Shown here: positions 1-7,930 of the stretch, piece after piece
How positions within the stretch are numbered: position 1 is the first letter of the stretch
Layout: the number at the start of each line of letters is the position of its first letter
Made by a program: the position numbers and the translations under genes
Source of the DNA: Ignavibacteriaceae bacterium
GTDB taxonomy: Bacteria > Bacteroidota > Ignavibacteria > Ignavibacteriales > Ignavibacteriaceae
Assembly (NCBI GenBank): GCA_013388525.1
Contig: JACAFA010000207.1
Location: 1 to 63,957 of the forward strand
Length of the DNA stretch: 63,957 nucleotides
Direction: 5' to 3'
The notes under the pieces: generated by a model
The model's database searches: none
Told to the model about the DNA's origin: nothing
The model's input: only the letters and a program-made list of their open reading frames with translations

Positions 1-52
1 GATTATTTTGTCATTAACTATATTAGCACCTGCAAATATCGGAATTTATAGA

Positions 53-622
53 ATGGCTCAAAAGAAAAGCACAAAGAAACACGAAGAAAGTCAACCACAA
101 AAAAAAAGTCTCAAACCAATAATAGTGAAAATCGGAATAGCAACTGTAGCATTAATCGTTGTTTTCTTTTTCATCCTTAATAACTGCGATGATGAGAATA
201 GTGAAATGCATTATTATAAATTTAAGAAAGAAGGCGAATTGACATTTGTTGATTCAACCGGAAACACAATTATCAAAATTGATATCGAAATTGCTGACAA
301 TGACTACGAACGTCAACTCGGCTTGATGAACAGACAAAGCATGGAAGAAATGCAGGGAATGCTCTTTATTTTTCCACAGGAAACATATCAATCATTCTGG
401 ATGTTGAATACTCTCTTTTCACTGGATATGATTTTTATAAACAGCAAAAAAGAAATTGTAACAATTCACAAAAACACAACACCACTTTCCGAACAAAGTT
501 ATCCTTCTTCAGAACCTGCAATCTATGTTCTGGAAGTTAATGCGGGATTTTGTGAAAGGCACAATGTGCAACTTGGAGATAAGATTTATTGGCTTGGTGG
601 AAGACTTTCTATTTCCAATTGA
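53..622 (+). CDS. DUF192 family membrane-anchored protein
   Basis: The C-terminal ~120 residues match the DUF192 family: a short beta-rich domain with the pattern ERQLGLMNR, then GMLFIFP, FWMLNT and LDMIFI. A lysine-rich N-terminus (KKSTKKHEE) precedes one hydrophobic segment (about residues 33-50), so the domain is probably held outside the inner membrane by one anchor. I start at the ATG at 53. The frame also runs up to a TTG at position 8, but the extra residues show no family similarity. Biochemical role of the family is not established. It lies just before a long foldback repeat (632-742). Family call is firm, start less so. Confidence 0.8.
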   Translation: MAQKKSTKKHEESQPQKKSLKPIIVKIGIATVALIVVFFFILNNCDDENSEMHYYKFKKEGELTFVDSTGNTIIKIDIEIADNDYERQLGLMNRQSMEEMQGMLFIFPQETYQSFWMLNTLFSLDMIFINSKKEIVTIHKNTTPLSEQSYPSSEPAIYVLEVNAGFCERHNVQLGDKIYWLGGRLSISN

Positions 623-631
623 AATAAATTC

Positions 632-742
632 CAAGCATCAAATGACAAATTTCAAATAATTTTCAAATGCCAAGATTCAATATCCAAACCAAAGTGGAAT
701 TTGGATATTCGTAATTGGTGCTTGTTTGTTATTTGATGTTTG
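632..742. repeat. Long imperfect foldback repeat between convergent genes
   Basis: Outer arms 632-649 and 725-742 are inverted copies matching at 16 of 18 bases. An inner perfect 10-bp stem (679-688 with 700-709, AATATCCAAA/TTTGGATATT) closes over an 11-nt loop. The whole stretch can fold on itself in either strand. It fills the gap between the convergent DUF192 and gmhA genes, so it may end transcription from both sides, or be one copy of a dispersed intergenic repeat. Confidence 0.6.
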
Positions 743-753
743 TGATTTAGGAT

Positions 754-1341
754 TTAAGGCTTGCTGTATAGTTTCTCTTCAACAAGCTCGCAAATGATGT
801 GTGCTATAGTAATATGTCCTTCCTGAATTCTCTGAGTATTGGAAGATGGAATTACAATTGGTAGTTCAATTTTGTCTTTTAATTTACCACCACTGCCGCC
901 AAGAAATCCGATAACTTTCAGTCCTTTTTGATGAGCCATATCAACAGCTTTAATAACGTTAGGCGAATTGCCGCTTGTTGAAATTGCAAGAAGGACATCT
1001 CCTTTATTTCCCAAACCTTCAACATTTCTTGCAAAAACATTTTCAAACCCAATATCGTTTCCACCAGCGGTAAGATTTGATGTATCTGTTGTAAGAGCTA
1101 TTGCAGGCAAAGCAGGTCTTTGTATATGGTGACTTAACCTGATCATTAATTCAGTTGCAATATGCTGGCAGTCTGCTGCACTTCCACCATTTCCGCAGAG
1201 TAAAAGCTTATTTCCGGAATTGAAACAATCAGCCAGCATCTCAACTGCTTTTATAATGTCGTGCATTAGCTGATCTTTTATCTTAATCTTTGTTTCAGCG
1301 CTTTCATTCAAAGAGTCAATTATAAATTTTTTTGCATCCAT
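754..1341 (-). CDS. gmhA: Phosphoheptose isomerase (SIS domain)
   Basis: Full-length (195 aa) GmhA-type isomerase, which converts sedoheptulose 7-phosphate to D-glycero-D-manno-heptose 7-phosphate for lipopolysaccharide core heptose. Visible motifs are CGNGGSAADCQH (substrate loop), the STSGNS phosphate-binding signature of SIS domains, and the C-terminal QEGHITIAHIICE helix carrying the expected Gln/His catalytic region. It acts in the cytoplasm as a tetramer in known homologues. It lies 65 bp downstream of the GGGP-synthase-like gene on the same strand, so the two could share a transcript. Other heptose-pathway genes are not in the window. Confidence 0.92.
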   Translation of the reverse strand: MDAKKFIIDSLNESAETKIKIKDQLMHDIIKAVEMLADCFNSGNKLLLCGNGGSAADCQHIATELMIRLSHHIQRPALPAIALTTDTSNLTAGGNDIGFENVFARNVEGLGNKGDVLLAISTSGNSPNVIKAVDMAHQKGLKVIGFLGGSGGKLKDKIELPIVIPSSNTQRIQEGHITIAHIICELVEEKLYSKP

Positions 1342-1406
1342 TGTTACTTTTTTAATTACTGAAATCCCGTTTTCGCAGGCATGACAATTACGAATTTATA
1401 AACTAA

Positions 1407-2165
1407 TCAAACCTCAACGGGGAGTTTGTAATGAATTGCATTCGCAAAATCTTTTATCATATCCCAGTTATTTTCATTCTCAAAGAAGTTGCCTGTTACA
1501 ATTATACTCGCGCCATTATCAACTTTACTTTTTGCGAGTTGCGGATTACGTATTCCGCCGCCGACTATAATTGGAATACTGCATTCACTAGAAACTGCTT
1601 TTATCATTTCATCGGGAACTGATTCCTGCGCACCTGATCCGGCTTCAAGATAAATAAATTTCATTCCAAGATATTCACCCGCAAGAGCTGTCGCTGCCGC
1701 TATTTCAGGCTTATTCCTTGGCACAGGAAGACTACCGCTCATATAAACTGCAGTTGTTGTAACTCCTGATTCAATTAAAATGTATCCTGTAGAAATTGGC
1801 TCGATCTTAGCTCTCTTAATTAGTGGTGAAGCAGTAACGTGTTTGCCTATTAAATGCTCAGCATTTCTACCGCTGATTACTGAAAGAAATAATATAGCAT
1901 CCGCAAGTGATGAAATCTGATTTATGCTTCCCGGAAAAATTATTATCGGGAGAGAAGTTTCAACCTTTACAATTTCAATAAATGAATCAAGGTCACCGCT
2001 CAGCATCAGACTGCCGCCAATCAAAAATCCATCAACACCGGATTTTTCGCAATGCCGGATAAATGGAGATATTTTTGAATTTGATAATTTATCGGGATCT
2101 AAAAGGATGAGGTAAGCTGCACCTTTTGTTCTGATTGTGTTTAGAAGGTAATTGTATATTTTCAT
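1407..2165 (-). CDS. Geranylgeranylglyceryl phosphate synthase family protein (PcrB/GGGPS)
   Basis: TIM-barrel prenyltransferase family that joins a polyprenyl diphosphate to sn-glycerol 1-phosphate. Motifs in order: LILLDPDK near the N-terminus, GFLIGGS, IFPGSINQIS, GYILIESG, YLEAGSGA, and the phosphate-binding IPIIVGGGIRNP followed by GASIIVTGNFFE. The frame is open to 2237, but the family start fits the ATG at 2165 (MKIYNYLL), giving 252 aa. Homologues are known in Bacteroidota relatives, where the product is not a bulk archaeal lipid; its role here is unknown. Likely cotranscribed with gmhA. Confidence 0.87.
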   Translation of the reverse strand: MKIYNYLLNTIRTKGAAYLILLDPDKLSNSKISPFIRHCEKSGVDGFLIGGSLMLSGDLDSFIEIVKVETSLPIIIFPGSINQISSLADAILFLSVISGRNAEHLIGKHVTASPLIKRAKIEPISTGYILIESGVTTTAVYMSGSLPVPRNKPEIAAATALAGEYLGMKFIYLEAGSGAQESVPDEMIKAVSSECSIPIIVGGGIRNPQLAKSKVDNGASIIVTGNFFENENNWDMIKDFANAIHYKLPVEV

Positions 2166-2355
2166 AGATAATAATGTTCCCGATTTAAATCGGGTTGAAA
2201 TATAAAAAAAATGACTTTTATTAGAAAGAAACTGCACTAATCATTTTTGTATTTATTGTAATTTTGTTGAATAATAGAAGTTGGAAAGGCATATTTTAGT
2301 CAGGTTGACGGGAATATCTTAATTGTTAATCAATACAAATCATTAGAATGCCTGT

Positions 2356-3141
2356 ATGGGAAATATAATTGCAATCACTAATCGCAGAGGCAAAGTTGGT
2401 AAATCAACTACAGCAGTCAATTTAGCTGTTGCATTTACACGGGTCAGAAAAAGAATTTTATTGGTTGATTTAGATTCTGCCGGCTCTTGCGCTAAAATAT
2501 TTGGTTTCAGTAAACAGGAATTTGCAACTGATATTTTTAGCACATCAAACCATAATATTTCTTTGAGAAATTCCATACTAAAAACCCAAATTAAAAATCT
2601 TGAACTAATCCACATCAGACGTTTACCTTATCTTGATGAGTTGAAAATTGGCAACATTTCAGCAAATGAGCAGATACTAAAGAATGTCTTAAAACCTGCT
2701 TCAATCAATTATGATTATATTATAATTGATTGTCCTCCTCACCACACAGGAAACATAAACGCAGCTTTAATAACTGCAGATAGTGTTTTGATACCGGTGG
2801 CGCCGGGTAAATTTTCCGCAGCCGCTGTGCGAAAGATGATGGCTCAGTTCAATGATATTCGTGAAAACTACAATTCTGATTTGACGATTAGTGGAATACT
2901 GCTGACGAATTATGAATTTAATAATGAAAATTCTTTTGCATTAAAGAAAGAATTATTTAAGGAGTATCCGGGACTGATTTTCAGCACATCAATTCCGAAA
3001 AGTGCAAATGTGAAAATGGCATTTGAAAATAATGAACCATTACTTTTATATAAACCAGATGATCGTGCTTCAAAGGCTTATTCCAAATTGGTTGATGAGC
3101 TGTTTGAAAGGAAAAGTTTATTTCACTCAAAAAGAAAATAA
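2356..3141 (+). CDS. ParA/MinD-like P-loop ATPase with altered Walker A
   Basis: A 261-aa protein with the ParA/Soj layout: N-terminal P-loop (residues 8-17, NRRGKVGKST), LLVDLDSAG (Walker A'), and IIDCPPHHTG (Walker B). The family normally reads KGGxGKT; here the first signature Lys is Arg and the second Gly is Lys, while the P-loop Lys-Ser pair is kept. No ParB gene and no obvious parS repeat lie nearby, so a chromosome-partition role is doubtful. It could be an orphan positioning ATPase. An ArsC-like gene follows after 22 bp and is probably cotranscribed. Family certain, function not. Confidence 0.8.
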   Translation: MGNIIAITNRRGKVGKSTTAVNLAVAFTRVRKRILLVDLDSAGSCAKIFGFSKQEFATDIFSTSNHNISLRNSILKTQIKNLELIHIRRLPYLDELKIGNISANEQILKNVLKPASINYDYIIIDCPPHHTGNINAALITADSVLIPVAPGKFSAAAVRKMMAQFNDIRENYNSDLTISGILLTNYEFNNENSFALKKELFKEYPGLIFSTSIPKSANVKMAFENNEPLLLYKPDDRASKAYSKLVDELFERKSLFHSKRK

Positions 3142-3163
3142 TAATTTAAGCGAGGAGAATCTT

Positions 3164-3517
3164 ATGCCGAAGATTACAGTTTACGAAAAACCAACCTGCA
3201 CCACCTGTCGCAAAGTCGCTAAACTTCTGATTGAAAGCGGAGTGGATTTCGAAAAAGTGAATTATTACATTGAACCATTTTCAAAAGCTCAACTTCAATC
3301 TTTACTTAAAAAGATGGGAATGAAACCTTCAGAACTTTTAAGAAAGAATGAGCAGGCTTATAAAGATTTAAAAATAAAAGAGATGAATTTTACCGAAGAC
3401 CAGGTTTTGGATTTGATGATTAAAAATCCTGATTTAGTACAGCGTCCGATAGTTGAAAAGGGAAGTAAGGTTATTCTTGCCCGTCCGCCGGTAAAAATTA
3501 ATGAACTTTTCAGCTAA
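3164..3517 (+). CDS. ArsC/Spx-family thioredoxin-fold protein
   Basis: A 117-aa protein of the arsenate reductase/Spx family. It has a thioredoxin-like N-terminus with the CTTC motif (Cys12, Cys15) and the family C-terminal segment RPIVEKGSKVILARPP, which contains the Arg residues that bind oxyanion in ArsC. The ATG at 3164 is chosen because it follows a GAGGAG ribosome binding site (3152-3157) at normal spacing; the longer open frame from 3023 overlaps the ATPase gene and is not homologous. No other arsenic genes are nearby, so a YffB-like or regulatory role is as likely as arsenate reduction. Confidence 0.85.
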   Translation: MPKITVYEKPTCTTCRKVAKLLIESGVDFEKVNYYIEPFSKAQLQSLLKKMGMKPSELLRKNEQAYKDLKIKEMNFTEDQVLDLMIKNPDLVQRPIVEKGSKVILARPPVKINELFS

Positions 3518-3547
3518 TTATTTGTTCAGATAACAGATTTAAAAACC

Positions 3548-3596
3548 GTCCCCCTCTCCTTCTCTTTGCAAAAAGAGTCAGAGTTTTGCGGGGGAC
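3548..3596. repeat. GC-richer hairpin after the ArsC-like gene
   Basis: GTCCCCC at 3548-3554 pairs with GGGGGAC at 3590-3596, and inside it CTCTTT/AAAGAG (3562-3567 with 3572-3577) closes a 4-nt loop. The stretch is richer in G and C than its surroundings and lies 31 bp after the upstream stop codon. It looks like a worn copy of a CCCTCTCC...GGTGAGGG intergenic repeat and could help end transcription. No T-run follows. Confidence 0.4.
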
Positions 3597-3758
3597 GTTA
3601 GGGTGAGGGACTGAATTTTAACAATAGTTTTTGAATGTTGCAAATTAATTTTAACATTTGATATCGTAACTGTGAATAGATTTTTACTAAAAACTTAGTC
3701 TTTCTTACTAATTATTATCAGGATTTATATCTTTGCAAAAAGAAAAATTGGGTTTAAA

Positions 3759-3971
3759 ATGATTAGTAAAGAGTTATTAGATATACTATGTTGTCCTGAA
3801 ACAAAAGCCGATCTGGTTTTGGATGGCAACTCTCTCGTCTCAACAGATAAAAATACACGGCGTCGTTACCGAATTGAGGATGATATCCCTGTTATGCTTA
3901 TTGATGAATCTGAGCAGCTCTCAATGGAAGAGTGGCTCGAGATAATGAAACGGCACGGCAAAGCGGTTTAG
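3759..3971 (+). CDS. Trm112-like small protein (YcaR family)
   Basis: A 70-aa protein of the bacterial Trm112/UPF0434 family. It shows the usual opening KELLDILCCPETKADL, a central beta strand pair, and the RRYRIEDDIPVMLIDE segment that marks the family. The paired cysteines LCCP are present, but the second zinc-binding pair found in some members is missing. In eukaryotes Trm112 activates methyltransferases; the bacterial role is poorly defined. The reading starts at an ATG with normal size for the family. It stands alone between intergenic gaps of about 240 bp. Confidence 0.85.
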   Translation: MISKELLDILCCPETKADLVLDGNSLVSTDKNTRRRYRIEDDIPVMLIDESEQLSMEEWLEIMKRHGKAV

Positions 3972-4214
3972 TAGTTTTTAGTTAAAGTTAAATGATACTT
4001 AGTTTTGTATTAATCTTCTGATATCGGCATTTATCCGGAAGTCAGTAATCTATACTGCTCAGATTGACAAACAATAAATAAATGCTGGCAATTGAAAGAC
4101 TAAAAACATGAACTATCCAATTACCAACCATCGAATGATTACCCTTCAACTAACAATCTTTTTAATTATATTTTCTGAAAAGTATTTCAGATTTTCTATT
4201 GAAGGGCAGAACAA

Positions 4215-4799
4215 ATGGATCCAATCAACATAATCGTGCTGCTGAATATAATCGGAACTTTTGGTGCAAATGTTACCGGTGCAAAACGTGGCTTGAAATC
4301 AACAGTTTCAGAGATAAAAGAAAAACCTAAAACATTTCTTCAGAAATTTCCGCCCGTAGTTTCAATGCTTTCGCTTGTTGCACTTATACTTGCTGTTTTT
4401 CAGATTGGAACATTAAATTACGAATCCTTTAAAGATTATGCTGATATACGATATGCAGGGCTTATTGTTTATCTTGTGTTTTCCTGGATACAGGTTTGGT
4501 CATTTAAAACTCTTGGTGATAATTACTCACAGGATATAATGATAAAAAAGAATCATGAACTTATAACAAAAGGACCGTTTAAAATCATCCGGCACCCGCA
4601 ATACCTTTGTCAGATTCTGCTGGATTTGGGTGCGGCTGCAGCAACTTTAAGTTACATTGTTGGAGTTCTTACATTGATTGAAATACCAATTTATTTAATG
4701 AGAGCTTCACTTGAGGATAAATTGCTTGCTAAATATTTTCCGGAAAAATTTTCTGACTACAGAAAAAAGAGCGGTTTTATGATTCCCTTCATTGGATAG
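4215..4799 (+). CDS. Isoprenylcysteine carboxyl methyltransferase-like membrane protein
   Basis: A 194-aa integral membrane protein with about five hydrophobic segments. The C-terminal half carries the ICMT/PEMT signature: TKGPFKIIRHPQYL, then a tail with EDKLLAKYFPEKFSDYRKKSG. This family binds S-adenosylmethionine at the membrane surface and methylates lipid or prenyl-linked substrates; bacterial substrates are mostly unknown. The stop codon falls where the downstream amidase begins (up to 8 bp overlap, depending on the amidase start), implying one transcript. Family call firm, substrate unknown. Confidence 0.82.
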   Translation: MDPINIIVLLNIIGTFGANVTGAKRGLKSTVSEIKEKPKTFLQKFPPVVSMLSLVALILAVFQIGTLNYESFKDYADIRYAGLIVYLVFSWIQVWSFKTLGDNYSQDIMIKKNHELITKGPFKIIRHPQYLCQILLDLGAAAATLSYIVGVLTLIEIPIYLMRASLEDKLLAKYFPEKFSDYRKKSGFMIPFIG

Positions 4800-4812
4800 G
4801 TTTTACATCTCA

Positions 4813-6378
4813 ATGAAAAAAATATTCTTCCTGATTTTACTTCTGTTTGCACGGGGAAATTTATTTTCGCAGCAAATTGAAAATGTTTTCATTGTAAAGG
4901 ATGAAGAAACAAAATCTGTAACTGCCTGGATGCGTGAGGGAATACTTTACGTTCCAATTGCAGAATTAGCAGAAGCATTATCAATCAACTACTTCGAAAA
5001 TGTTGCGACAGGAAAGGTTGAACTAAAGTCAAATTATTTCCTGCTTAAAACTACACCACGAAATCCTTATATAGTAATTACACCGCGTACAAGTGCAACA
5101 CCAAAAATTTATCAGCTTCCAACCTCAACCTATATTAGAAACAATAATACTTTCATTCCACTTCCTTTTATGCTTGATGCTCTTGAAATTATAATTGAAC
5201 GTGAACTTAAATTCGAGAAACCAAACAGGCTTGTTGTTGGAAAACAAATTGCTTCACCGCTCGATGATAAGAAGTGGATGTATGATATTCCTGATCTTCC
5301 ACCAACTACCGGTTACGATATAACAGGAATCTCAATTACCGAAAAAGTTAATGGAACTCTGATACGTGTCCATTCGAAAACCAGAATTCCATCTTATTTA
5401 AGTTCGTTTAAGGATGATGAGCTGACAATCATCTTTCGTAAAGTGAATGCTGATGTTCAAAAGACAACCCGCGATGGTATCAGTAATCTTGTTCGGAAAA
5501 TTGAAACAAGAAATGTTGGTTCTGATGTTGAGTTTAAGTTCATAGTCGGAAGCGATTACTCAACTAACGAAGTAATGAATGTTCCTGAAAGCAATGATGT
5601 CATCATAACCATTCATAATAAAGTTTTCAGCAAAAGCGATCAGACAAAGAAAAATATGGACAAATGGAACTTCGATGTAGTTGTTCTTGATCCGGGACAT
5701 GGAGGAAAAGATCCCGGTGCTATCGGAATTGATAATTTAAGAGAGAAAGATGTAACTCTTGCCATTGCTCTTAAAGTTGGTGAATTATTGAAAAAGGAAA
5801 TGCCTGATGTGAAAGTAGTTTACACACGGAAAGATGACACTTTTATAGATTTGTACAAGCGTGGAAAGATTGCTAATGAAAATAACGGAAAGCTTTTTAT
5901 TTCCATTCACTGCAACTCAACCAAGAAAAAACCAAGTGATGTAAGCGGTGCTGAAGTTTATCTTTTGAGACCGGGAAGAACCCAGGAAGCAATTGAAATA
6001 GCGGAAACTGAAAACAGTGTAATTAAATATGAAGACAATCCACAGAAGTATGAAAAGCTTACTGATGAAAATTTTATTCTTGTAAGTATGGCTCATTCAG
6101 CATACATGAAGTACTCTGAAAAATTTGCTGAGCTTCTTCACAAAGAATTTGATCTGAATCTTAAACTTAAATCCCGCGGAGTAAAGCAAGCAGGGTTTTA
6201 TGTTTTGGTTGGAGCTTCAATGCCGAGTGTATTAGTTGAAACAGGATTTATTTCAAACAAAGAAGATGCGAAGTTCTTAAAATCTTCTGCAGGACAGAAT
6301 CAGGTTGCCGAGTCAATATTCAGTTCTATAAAAACATATCGTAAATACTATGAGGAAGCAATGGATGCTGAGCTATAA
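4813..6378 (+). CDS. N-acetylmuramoyl-L-alanine amidase (Amidase_3), exported
   Basis: Periplasmic zinc amidase that cuts the amide bond between muramic acid and the peptide stem, used in cell separation. The N-terminus is a signal peptide (MKKIFFLILLLFARG). A beta-rich N-terminal region (about 25-280) resembles an AMIN/copper-amine-oxidase-N-type fold. The C-terminal catalytic domain has the zinc ligands in DPGHGGKDPGA, LREKDVTLA, FISIHCNS and VLVETGFISN. I prefer the ATG at 4813, which starts the signal peptide; an earlier ATG at 4792 would add seven residues and overlap the previous gene. Function is confident. Confidence 0.9.
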   Translation: MKKIFFLILLLFARGNLFSQQIENVFIVKDEETKSVTAWMREGILYVPIAELAEALSINYFENVATGKVELKSNYFLLKTTPRNPYIVITPRTSATPKIYQLPTSTYIRNNNTFIPLPFMLDALEIIIERELKFEKPNRLVVGKQIASPLDDKKWMYDIPDLPPTTGYDITGISITEKVNGTLIRVHSKTRIPSYLSSFKDDELTIIFRKVNADVQKTTRDGISNLVRKIETRNVGSDVEFKFIVGSDYSTNEVMNVPESNDVIITIHNKVFSKSDQTKKNMDKWNFDVVVLDPGHGGKDPGAIGIDNLREKDVTLAIALKVGELLKKEMPDVKVVYTRKDDTFIDLYKRGKIANENNGKLFISIHCNSTKKKPSDVSGAEVYLLRPGRTQEAIEIAETENSVIKYEDNPQKYEKLTDENFILVSMAHSAYMKYSEKFAELLHKEFDLNLKLKSRGVKQAGFYVLVGASMPSVLVETGFISNKEDAKFLKSSAGQNQVAESIFSSIKTYRKYYEEAMDAEL

Positions 6379-6534
6379 ATTCACTCGCAAAATTAAAGAC
6401 AAGGGAAAACTGTGATTTTCGTCAAAATATTGATGAATCCGGATGCCTTAATTTTTCATCATATCTGCGTCTGTTTTTAGTAAATCTCACTTCGCAGACA
6501 AATATTTATTAACAAATAAAGGCACTTGAAATAA

Positions 6535-6870
6535 ATGAAAAACGTAATTGAAGGAAATGATTTCAATTTTGAACAGGAAGTTTTAAAATCAGACACCCCT
6601 GTGCTGGTGGATTTCTGGGCACCGTGGTGTGGTCCTTGCAGAATGGTTGCACCGGTTGTTGAACAGATTGCAAATGAATATCAGGGTAAATTAAAAGTTG
6701 TTAAACTCAACACTGATGAAAATCAGAACACTGCTATGATGTACGGAATAAGAAGTATTCCTACACTTGGAATATTTAAAGACGGACAGGTTGTTGATGC
6801 TGTAATTGGTGCTGTTCCTAAAAAGTATATCGAAGAAAAGATTAAACCCTTCCTGGTTACAATAAACTAA
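6535..6870 (+). CDS. trxA: Thioredoxin
   Basis: Classic 111-aa cytoplasmic thioredoxin with the WCGPC active site (Cys32, Cys35), preceding DFWAPW and the cis-proline in [11 protein letters not shown]. It reduces protein disulfides, taking electrons from thioredoxin reductase, which is not in the window. A strong intrinsic terminator (6878-6899) closes the gene directly after the stop codon, so it seems to be a single-gene transcript. Confidence 0.95.
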   Translation: MKNVIEGNDFNFEQEVLKSDTPVLVDFWAPWCGPCRMVAPVVEQIANEYQGKLKVVKLNTDENQNTAMMYGIRSIPTLGIFKDGQVVDAVIGAVPKKYIEEKIKPFLVTIN

Positions 6871-6877
6871 AAATATT

Positions 6878-6899
6878 GGCGGGCTTGACCCGCCTTTTT
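6878..6899 (+). terminator. Intrinsic terminator of trxA
   Basis: GGCGGG (6878-6883), 5-nt loop, CCCGCC (6889-6894), then five T residues. It begins 8 bp after the trxA stop. The reverse strand reads into the convergent DUF4097 gene end and could be partly bidirectional. Confidence 0.9.
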
Positions 6900-6904
6900 A
6901 ATTT

Positions 6905-7729
6905 CTATTTTTCTATTACAATGATATCTCCACCGGAAGTATGTGCTGAAAGTTTTTCACCACCACCATTTAATTCACCTGCTAAACGACTTCCTGAAGA
7001 TTTTTTTAACTTACTCATATTCAGTTCAGAGGAGATCTCTCCACCCGAGGTTGTTAATTCAACAACTGCATTAAAACTCTTTGATAGTTTAATTTCTATA
7101 TCTCCGCCGGAAGTAGATAAATCTATTCCCTTATTTTCACCATCGTATTCAAGCTTAATATCTCCACCGGAAGTCTCAGCATTAATTTGAGTATCATTGC
7201 AGAAAAGAAAAATATTTCCTCCGGAAGTTGAAGCATTCAGAATTCCGGAAAATTTATCAGCCCATATATCTCCGCCTGACGTATGTAATTCTGCTTTGCC
7301 TGTTATACCACCGCATTTAATATCTCCGCCGGAAGTGTTAACATCAAGATTAAATTTAGAAGGAACTTTTATTTCAACTTCGACATTTAAATTGCTGAAC
7401 CATGATGAAACAGAAGATTTATTCTTCCCGATTACCTTAACAATATCATCATCTCCTTCTAAAGTAAAATTTATCTTTTCCACTGCATTTTCATTACCGA
7501 AAATTTTTATATTAACTTCAGACTTATCCCAGTAAGTTATTTTCACATCGCCCGAGTTTATATCCACATAAAGATTTTTTTCCGGCGAAATATTAAAAGA
7601 TATTTCCCGGATTAGCTGGAGATCATCTTTCGAATGATTGAGCATACTTCCGCATGCACTTAAACTAAATATTATAGAAATGAAAATCGAAGCGGCAATC
7701 TTTTGTGGTAAACTTTTTTTAATAAGCAT
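6905..7729 (-). CDS. DUF4097-type beta-helix lipoprotein with TSGGDI repeats
   Basis: A 274-aa lipoprotein: the signal peptide ends in a lipobox (SLSAC) near residue 26. After a charged region, the chain repeats TSGGDI/TSGGEI-type turns seven times, about every 18-20 residues. In the DNA the four copies between 7161 and 7323 are exactly 54 bp apart. The pattern predicts a right-handed parallel beta-helix of the DUF4097/DUF2807 type, one repeat per rung. Such proteins are exposed in the periplasm or on the cell surface; activity is unknown. It converges on trxA and is separated from the T9SS protein gene by about 200 bp. Confidence 0.8.
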   Translation of the reverse strand: MLIKKSLPQKIAASIFISIIFSLSACGSMLNHSKDDLQLIREISFNISPEKNLYVDINSGDVKITYWDKSEVNIKIFGNENAVEKINFTLEGDDDIVKVIGKNKSSVSSWFSNLNVEVEIKVPSKFNLDVNTSGGDIKCGGITGKAELHTSGGDIWADKFSGILNASTSGGNIFLFCNDTQINAETSGGDIKLEYDGENKGIDLSTSGGDIEIKLSKSFNAVVELTTSGGEISSELNMSKLKKSSGSRLAGELNGGGEKLSAHTSGGDIIVIEK

Positions 7730-7930
7730 AACTTTTCTCCTTTTATTTTTAATTATAAACAGATCTTGAAAAGAATCAGATAAAAGACCGGTATTAAATT
7801 ATTTAACATATAATCTTTGAAGGATTACTTAATGATTAACGGTAAAAAATTGGTATTGAAGGTCAAAATAATTTAAATTTATTTCATTGATAAGATTGAT
7901 TTATTTCTAAAAAAGTTCCAGAGGCACAAA

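Noticed and set aside
2343..2615. 90-residue minus frame over the ParA-like gene
   Set aside because: Shadow of the ATPase; no independent support.
6876..7535. Two forward open frames rich in Ser-Pro-Pro-Glu-Val
   Set aside because: They are the antisense reading of the TSGGDI repeats in the minus-strand DUF4097 gene; no ribosome site or family support.
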